64,000 nucleotides of DNA, taken from assembly GCA_028671895.1 (NCBI GenBank), contig CM053813.1, positions 10,478,001 to 10,542,000 of the forward strand, written 5' to 3'. Both the position numbers and the translations under genes were made by a program. Of the stretch, positions 57,602-64,000 are shown piece after piece. How positions within the stretch are numbered: position 1 is the stretch's first letter; every line of letters starts with the position of its first letter. The DNA is from Oenanthe sinensis (Eukaryota > Streptophyta > Magnoliopsida > Apiales > Apiaceae). The notes beneath the pieces were generated by a model. It searched no databases. It had not been told where the DNA came from and saw only the letters and a list, made by a program, of their open reading frames with translations.

Positions 57602-59738
57602 ATGGGAGAGAAAACACCACCTAATGACAAACCATCAAGTGATGCAATGTCGATAGTGGCCGAAAAGGCTCCGGTTACTTCTCGGAGGAAGGTTATACAA
57701 GATCTTGATGCTAAACTTCCTAAACCTTGTATGTGGAAATTCATTCATCATTGCCTCATTTCATTTTTATTGATTACGGTTAAACCTTGATAAATGAATA
57801 CGTTCGGGACTTGGAAAATTATATTCATTAATCGAGATTATTCATTTATCGAGGTCAAAATTACATTGTGTCTATTATATTGGGACATGAAAAAATTATT
57901 TATTTGACGAGATTATTTGTTTATCGAATATTTATTTATCAAGGTTCTACTTATACGTTCGAAGATTAATGTTATTTTGTTTTCGAGTGTTGTTTTACTA
58001 CCAACTATTGTTATTCTACGCAAGTTCTACGTTTGAATGTATAGATATGCTATATCATTCTTTGGAATTATGGTAGTTTTGGAAAAGTGGTTCTTGAAAT
58101 TGTGAACACCCATTATGATTCTCTGTCAAATGCTACAATGATGATTGATGGACCCTATCCATATAGTTTGTCAACCCCTGGAGCCTCATAGGTTTAAAAA
58201 TTAGGCCTATATATCAGTGATCTAACTAGATAAGTTAATGTTGCAATATTGATCAGATGTTCCCAGAGCACTGGTGGCAGCAGATGCAGAGCATGTGAAT
58301 GGGACATGGGGACACAGGCATCGCAACATGTCTGTTCTTCAACAACATATTGCCTTCTTCGATCAAGATGACAATGGCATCCTCTATCCTTGGGAGACCT
58401 TTAAAGGTACCATCTGAATTTTAGTTGTGTACGATGTATGGATACAGAGTTCACATTGTGAAATTTGTGTCATCTAAGATTAGAGACATTGTCTAGCTAC
58501 TGCAACATACACTCAGCTGAGCACACACCAATTCAATGACTAACCTAACATTTTATACTTACATCTTGTTCTTTTTAAGGTTTTCGTGATCTTGGTTTCA
58601 ATCCGGTGACTTCTTTCATTGTCATGGTGCTTATCCATGCAACTATGAGTTATGCAACTCTCCCAGTAAGTTCTCTACACCAATCTAAGATTTGATTACG
58701 TTTTTAGATATAATTGCTTTGGCCTGGGAAAGTATGAAAAGCACTACTGCACGAGCCCGTAGATAATACAGCACACTTGTATAGTAAAGGAAGAAGATGC
58801 ATTTATATAGTTAAAATGCAGTATTTTAAATGGCAACACTATATTTACACATACTGCTTGAATACGTACATATGTACTAGTAACTCCAAACATTAGATGC
58901 TAAGAATATAACTAGAATACTAAACTCCAGTGAAAACAAAATAAGCAGCCAATGTGTTAAAGACAAAATAATTTGTATATATAAGTATCTAACGCTAGCT
59001 GTGAACTTATTGTATATGCACATACAAACATATCACTTAGCATTATCCATCTTTAATTACAGTTGTAGTGTGACATGTGTGTGAATATCTGTAAATATTT
59101 AACTACTGTCTAACGTGTGTGTGGTGCGCAGACATGGTTACCGTCCCCATTTTTCCCAATATACATAGAGAACATTCATAGAGCCAAGCATGGCAGTGAT
59201 TCTTCAACCTATGACACAGAAGGAAGGTGAGTGCCCTTATCATTTACTTTTGTTATAAGATTTTCTCGAACTGTTGTACTGAATTTTGTGTAACACTATA
59301 TTTGTCATGATTAACAATAATAATTCAGAGGAATTATTTTTATCGTATACTTAAGTGATCGGGAATGCAGGTTTATTCCAGCAAACCTGGAGAACATATT
59401 TAGCAAATATGCTCATACAGTGCCTGATAAGCTCACTTTGAAGGAACTCTGGCTCATGACCGATGCCAACCGTAATGTTTTTGATTTCCTTGGCTGGTCA
59501 GATATCTTCCTACTCACTTCAATATGGTATTTTACCAATGCGAATGTTTGTATAATGTTCTTGGCTTTTTGAAAATATATATAGGATAACAAGTAAATTG
59601 GAGTGGGGCGGGTTGTATATACTGGCAAAGGATTCGGAAGGTTACTTAACAAAGGAAGCTGTTAGACGCTGTTTTGATGGAAGTTTATTCGAGTATTGTG
59701 CAAAGAAGCGTAAAGGTTCTTCTGCCAAAATTGGATAA
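57602..59738 (+). CDS. CLO: Caleosin / calcium-binding lipid-droplet peroxygenase
   Basis: Complete six-exon gene encoding 245 residues. Exons: 57602-57728, 58257-58406, 58580-58665, 59132-59226, 59371-59496 and 59585-59738; all introns are GT-AG and the frame closes at TAA. Residues 43-65 read YVPRALVAADAEHVNGTWGH. The EF-hand FFDQDDNGILYPWE (76-89) has the expected Ca ligands. A membrane-associating stretch (101-121) leads to the proline knot PTWLPSPFFP (121-130), an exact PX3PSPX2P. His73 and His141 correspond to the two heme-ligand His of the Arabidopsis peroxygenase. The C-terminus contains VRRCFDGSLFEYCAKK. The long N-terminus makes it the H-form, and the length equals seed caleosin 1 types. 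Likely role: lipid-droplet surface, hydroperoxide-dependent fatty-acid epoxidation. No lesion seen. Confidence 0.96.
57783..57948. repeat. Small inverted-repeat element in caleosin intron 1
   Basis: AACCTTGATAAATGAATA (57783-57800) faces TATTTATTTATCAAGGTT (57929-57946), 17 of 18 bases complementary. Between them words such as ATTATTCATTTATCGAG and ATTATTTGTTTATCGAA recur, as if two half-units of about 85 bp were duplicated. It looks like a short MITE-like insertion. Target duplication unclear. Confidence 0.5.
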
Positions 59739-60344
59739 CCTCTCCGTTTTCTTTAAAAATTACTTTGGAAACCACCTTTAGTTTCTCTCTTTCTAAGTTC
59801 ATATAAATTTGTTACTTTCTAATAATTTAAGGAAATTGCTGCTGCAACAGAAATAGTTTCTGTATTCTCTTAACTATGGTAAAAGTATCTGTTCTTCAGG
59901 CTCAGTATGCAATTAGTCCCTGTGTGTTTTAGCTTATATAAGAACAAGTCTAATGCCTAAATTTGCAGAAAATGTAGAACTGAATTTACAAAATATTCAA
60001 TCCATTGCATAACTACAACTGGAATGAATAAATGCATAAAAGCATAATTGATCTTATACATAGAATTTCGAAATGGCTATAGCCATCCATGTCACATGAG
60101 TTATCCCAAGTAAACGAGTTTAACAGCATTTGTGTATATTGTAGTAATGTATAAGTTTCATTTTAACGGGAAAAAATACATGACTTTTAAATCAAGTATA
60201 AAAATAACTGTAACCAATTAGCATTTTCATATTACAATTCTATTTTAGCAACCAAAAAATGAATAAATTAATTTGAGTGTCATCATTTATGGCTACAATT
60301 TGTAAATTTTTCCATAAGTTTCGTGATAAACTTAAGCACCAAAA
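59739..60344. other. Caleosin 3' region and spacer
   Basis: Presumed 3' UTR followed by AT-rich spacer. I see no other gene. AATAA-type words are common, so no single poly(A) signal can be chosen. Confidence 0.4.
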
Positions 60345-61262
60345 GGAGGTCCTTGATGGTTTATTGAACAGTGTGGATGAGGAAAATGTACTCTGATAAA
60401 GCCTCCAGTCCTGATGGGCTGAAACTAGCTTTTTTCAGCATTTCTTGTCGATTATGGGAAAAGAAGTTTATAGGGGCTGCATGGATTGGTTAGATGGTGT
60501 TCACTTAAATGAAACTAATTTGGTTCTCATCCCCAAGAAAGAGAATGCTAATAACATAAGGATATGCGGCAATAGCTTTATGTGGCCTGTAAAAAATCTT
60601 AGCTAAGGTGTTAGCCAATAAACAAACCTGATTCTCTTGTTTCCACAGTTTTTAAAGCAAGGTATATCCGGGTAGCCATATTCTGAAGGCGGAAAAGGGG
60701 AATAGTTTGAGTTTTATTTTGATTGCTATTTGGGCGGCTGAGGAGGTATTGCTCAAAGGTTTCAGATTGGTACTAGGTAATGAAGAAGACATTAGCATTC
60801 TTACGGACCCATGGCTTCGAGGAAAAGAGGATTTTTGTGTTATAAATAGCTATGAGCAAGAGAATTCTAGCAGCAGAAATAATAATCTTTTCATTCTTGG
60901 TACAAAAATGTGGAACGAAAGGTGCATTACAGAAAGGTTCATGGAATGTGATACTAAAGCTATTCTGGCTATGTCAATCCCTCCACATGATGTCAAAGAT
61001 AGTACTCTGTGGAATTCTTCCAAAGATGGAGTTCATTTTTGTTATTTTTTTTTTAGAATTCCTAATGATGGAGATTATTCGGTGAAGACTAGATATCATT
61101 TTTGGCATAATTATAATTATAATGCTCTTCGTTTGATATCACTGGCTCTATTGGATGGTAAAAAATATGGAACTTAAACATTTTGAAGGCTAGAATACCT
61201 TGTTTGCTTAACTACTACAACAATATTTGTATGTCTTCTGTTCTAAAGAAAGAAATTTTCGG
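60345..61262 (+). pseudogene. LINE (L1-type) fragment: RT start and zinc-binding region
   Basis: 60390-60570 reads the beginning of a plant LINE RT (KASSPDGLKLAFFQHFL, YRGCMDWLDGV, NLVLIPKKENANNI). An internal deletion then joins it to the region before the RT zinc-binding domain (IWAAEEVLLKGFRLVLGNE, DISILTDPWLRGK; 60707-61177). After a frameshift near 61160 the zf-RVT part continues (WNLNILKARIPCLLNYYNN). Both ends are truncated and stops are present. Confidence 0.8.
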
Positions 61263-61341
61263 GGTGAGCCAGGATCGAATCCAGGACCTGGGACGACAGA
61301 GTATAAGCCTTCAACTACTTGGGCTATCCAACCGTGCTCAA
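61262..61341 (-). repeat. tRNA-like sequence, probable SINE head
   Basis: On the minus strand TAGCCCAAGTAGTTGAAGG (A-box-like, 61308-61326) precedes GGATTCGATCC (B-box-like, 61272-61282). The order and spacing fit a tRNA-derived Pol III promoter, and the whole starts right where the LINE fragment ends. It does not make a clean cloverleaf, so a functional tRNA gene is unlikely. Confidence 0.4.
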
Positions 61342-61467
61342 TGAAACTTAATAGTTAAATGTAACTATAACCGTAACATTTAGAGAAAAGACCCTTCTAG
61401 TCATAATTTAGTGATAAAATGTCCAAAATATCATTAATAAAAAAAGTGACCCCTCTTGTCACATAAT

Positions 61468-61772
61468 AACGTGACTTTACATCACGTTTATTATTTTTAA
61501 TTATTTCCCTACTTTTTGAATGATGTAGAGTGTTGTTAGGGCTATAATCTTCATTCTATAAAACCCATGACACTATGTGAGATTGAAGCCGGGCAGAGTG
61601 TATAAGCGTCCCGTATATGTAAAGTAACGCATCTTTAAGATGCGTGTTCGTATTTTTTTTTTTAAAATGTAACTTAAACTTGCGTTTCGAAAAAAATAAA
61701 AATAAAAATTGGTAAAAACGTAATTTAAAATTGCGTTGTTTAAAAACTCAATATAAAGTTACGTTTTTGAGT
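61468..61772. repeat. Cluster of four short hairpins with ACG...CGT arms
   Basis: Palindromes: AACGTGA-loop-TCACGTT (61468-61488); ACGCATCTT-T-AAGATGCGT (61627-61645); AACGTAATTT-A-AAATTGCGTT with one mismatch (61717-61737); ACTCAA...TTGAGT around AGTTACGT (61746-61772). Runs of T and A separate them. 61773-62772 shows no further gene; part of it is probably the 3' UTR of the minus-strand gene ending at 62773. Confidence 0.6.
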
Positions 61773-62772
61773 GATATAAAGGGCATACTTTTTTTGAAAT
61801 TGTGATATTTGGAGTCATTTTTCTTCAAATTGTTATACAAAGGGCCATCACCCACCATTTAGCATTTGCATATAGGAAATATTATTTTGACAAACACTTT
61901 ATTTTGTGTCAAATATAGTGGTTTTGATGTCAAAATATAGAAATAGTTATAACCATTTCAGCATTTATAGTTTTGTTCTAATTGTTTTTATAGTTATCAC
62001 ACATGTCTGCCGCCGAGTACATTAGAAGGTCGTGATCCATAAAAACACTCTTAAATTAAATAGATGCAAACATACCCGTGTATCCTATCCCCACTCGAAA
62101 CTACGGCAATGCAAACATGTCATCTTCTGGAACCGCTCAGCAAATTTAAAATTTACTTACAACCCCTAAATGAATTGTATTTTTCCTATGAAATAGAATG
62201 GTAGGGTAGTAATTTGAAAGATCAATCAGAAAGAAACAGGAAACGTGATTTAATGGATTGGTAAAGAAAGATACGATCATATAAAAAGGAATGAGTTCTT
62301 TATATTAGTAATCCTGCATTACTTTAAGACCTCAATCCATCCCCTTCCTTGTTCCTCAAAAATCCAAAATTTTGCAATTAAAAGAAAACCAACATTTACA
62401 CACTCGGACCAAGATATCACCTCAATAAAAATTTATCATTCAGAAACTTCAATTATCCAAAATATAAGTGTGAATTCACAAACGGTATATGTATTTCAAC
62501 TAATTTGCATCAGCTTCCTGCCAGTGGATTTTTAGCACACGAGTTCGGAGGCTAAAAATTCATTCTAAAAGACATCCCATGCATCCCAAATGTTCAGGAA
62601 TGTCAAACTTTCAAAATATCTGTATAAAAAATTGAAACTTTTGCACTATGAACGCATTTTCAAGTAGCATTGGTGAATTTGTGAATGGGTTACATCTCCC
62701 TGGAATCTCACTGCATGATCAAAAAAAGCTCTCCCCAAAAAATCTATGAATTCATATTAGCTATTCAAGTTC

Positions 62773-63098
62773 TCATCCCTGATATAGTATCAAGGATCTG
62801 GAACCTGACAGGCGTTCAATACAAAACAATAGGGTTAGAACAAGCAAAGAAACCCAACGCAATTAATACAAAAATATATACATGTCCAGGACGTGCAACA
62901 AGTCCATATTAATAAGGTTCTTAAGAATATTTTTTGATTTCCACGAAATATATTATTATTATTATTTCTTAAAAGAAATATTCAAAATTATAATATATAC
63001 TCACCGTCTTTTCTTATGCCTCGACAATATGCACTGTTGCAGCAGCATTCAAATGCATCAATAGGGTGACTTTGATCATCAAAATCTATCCCGTAGTC
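62773..63098 (-). CDS. SUVR: C-terminal exons of a SUVR-type histone-lysine methyltransferase
   Basis: Two minus-strand exons: 63098-63005 and 62804-62773, joined through a GT-AG intron (donor GACG|GTGAGT; acceptor preceded by a CTAAC branch-like word). The first encodes DYGIDFDDQSHPIDAFECCC then NSAYCRGIRKD: the end of a SET domain (DYGIDF) and the post-SET zinc motif CxCx4C. The second adds GSRSLILYQG and a TGA stop. The wording matches SUVR1/2/4-type plant enzymes acting on histone H3 Lys9. The upstream SET exons must lie beyond 63100, past a long intron with MITEs and the window edge. The tail is shorter than in Arabidopsis SUVR4, so the last exon is less certain. Confidence 0.75.
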
Positions 63099-63538
63099 CT
63101 GCAAATGATAATTAATCAGTATGATAAAGCATCTGAACAATCAATCCCATCCTTCCCTATATGATTACATGCAGTTGACGATTTTTGCATGATTAATAAT
63201 ACACGACCAAATAGAATTTAAATGATGGTAATGTTTAAATATACAACACAGCTTAGCTTACAATAAAAAAACCGAGTAATCATACAAAAAAGCCTGCACA
63301 GCTAGTTTGCATCATCTTGGATACACCAATATATTAGTTACAATCACTTGTTCCCTCACTTGTTAAAATGGTCCAGAAAGAAAACTGGGGCTATGAGTAT
63401 GAATTTAATATAAAGAGAAAGGAAAACTCAGGTGGACAAATAAGAGAGAAAATACTAATATGCAAACAGTTTATTAAACAACACAACCAGGTTTTCTGTA
63501 TAATCTGCACTTCTGCAGGGGTTGCGTGGTGGTCCTAA

Positions 63539-63625
63539 GGGCATCTCCAATGGAACACAAAACACCAAAATAGTGTTAGTTTGACTCTATTTTGGTGTAA
63601 AATTATCTCTAACAGAACACTATAA
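63539..63625. mobile_element. Left end of an outer Tourist-like MITE
   Basis: TAA (63536-63538) followed by GGGCATCTCCAATGG, then ACACCAAAATAGTGT-like text. It is interrupted at 63625 by a related MITE; its right end lies outside the window. Confidence 0.65.
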
Positions 63626-63994
63626 GACCATCTCCAATGGATAACACCAAAATAGTGTAACTTTTACACTATTTTGGTGTCAAAATGATACTATTTATAA
63701 AATCAACTCCGATTGAACTACACCATATTTCACACTATAAGGAATCTTTTGTACATAAAAATAGAATAATGGGTTGTAATTGTGAATTTATGTGTTAATA
63801 AATGATTTATTAAAAAAGAAAGAAGTTATTTTGAGATAAAAATTGGAGAAAGTTATTCTATTTTACATGTAAAAGATTTTTTATAGTGTAAAATATAGTG
63901 TATCACATTGGAGTTGGTTTTATGAATGGTGTAATTTTGACATCAAAATAGTGTAGAAGTTGCACTATTTTGGTGTAGCGCACCGGAGATGGTC
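63626..63994. mobile_element. Tourist-like MITE (PIF/Harbinger type), nested
   Basis: 369 bp with inverted ends GACCATCTCC and GGAGATGGTC, flanked by TAA on both sides (63623-63625 and 63995-63997), the 3-bp target typical of PIF/Harbinger. Each end carries a subterminal hairpin: a 17-bp perfect stem with 3-base loop at 63644-63680 and a second near 63947-63972. No coding sequence. It lies in the presumed intron of the SUVR-like gene. Confidence 0.85.
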
Positions 63995-64000
63995 TAAGTA

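Noticed and set aside
57301..57744. 147-codon minus-strand ORF over the caleosin promoter and first exon
   Set aside because: It lies antisense to the well supported caleosin exon 1 and has no recognisable domain.
60707..61177. Intact 156-codon host gene
   Set aside because: The wording (AAEEVLLKGFRLVLGNEEDI, TDPWL) is that of a LINE, and RT sequence lies directly upstream.
61262..61341. Functional tRNA gene
   Set aside because: A- and B-box-like words are present, but a complete cloverleaf with paired acceptor stem is not seen; a SINE head is more likely.

Overview
The window is nuclear DNA of a flowering plant, most likely a eudicot with a large repeat-rich genome. The evidence is an AT-rich sequence, long stacks of nested LTR retrotransposons (SIRE, Angela, Tekay and Tat type), short non-autonomous DNA transposons, and two host loci with plant-type introns. 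There are no operons and no bacterial features. Species cannot be fixed from the sequence; an asterid is only a guess.

Layout. 1-2600: end of a minus-strand SIRE-like Ty1/copia element with an internal gag-to-RT deletion and an LTR carrying a TGTCGAAT motif array. 2622-3529: gypsy-type LTR remnant with a 204-bp tandem duplication. 3555-6950: minus-strand Tat-type gypsy element (LTR, PBS, gag-protease, then a 90/45/79-bp tandem array where pol should be). 6951-25000: large minus-strand SIRE-like element (5' LTR 23789-25000, gag, protease, integrase, RT-RNase H, envelope-position ORF3). It is itself interrupted by an LTR-like insertion (18275-about 19372) and by an Angela-type copia complex (about 9736-14960) that ends in a large LTR palindrome. 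25001-29168: non-coding, with a hAT element at 26646-27312 that has a perfect 8-bp target duplication. 29169-55080: a Tekay-type chromovirus whose 5' LTR holds an antisense Angela solo LTR (31608-33133) and whose gag/pol is split by a second, better preserved Tekay element (37227-49607). 55479-56390: terminal-inverted-repeat element with a 22-bp tandem array and a long TA run. 57602-59738: complete six-exon caleosin/peroxygenase gene (+). 60345-61262: broken LINE. 62773-63098: last two coding exons of a minus-strand SUVR-type histone methyltransferase that runs off the right edge. 63539-end: two nested Tourist-like MITEs.

Most interesting observation. Both LTRs of the inner Tekay element contain a short exon-like ORF bounded by good splice signals (40432-40518 and 49357-49443). 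It begins MVRIKQTARKNT, nearly the N-terminal tail of histone H3, with the Lys4 and Lys9 positions kept. In the 3' LTR version the exon ends at a codon boundary on a CAG|GTAGG donor, and the acceptor at 41001/41002 continues in frame into an accessory ORF upstream of gag. The same element encodes a chromodomain-type integrase tail, so a histone-tail mimic made from a spliced retrotransposon RNA is a testable idea.

All retrotransposon coding regions are broken by stops, frameshifts or deletions. The only apparently functional host genes are the caleosin gene and the visible end of the SUVR-like gene.
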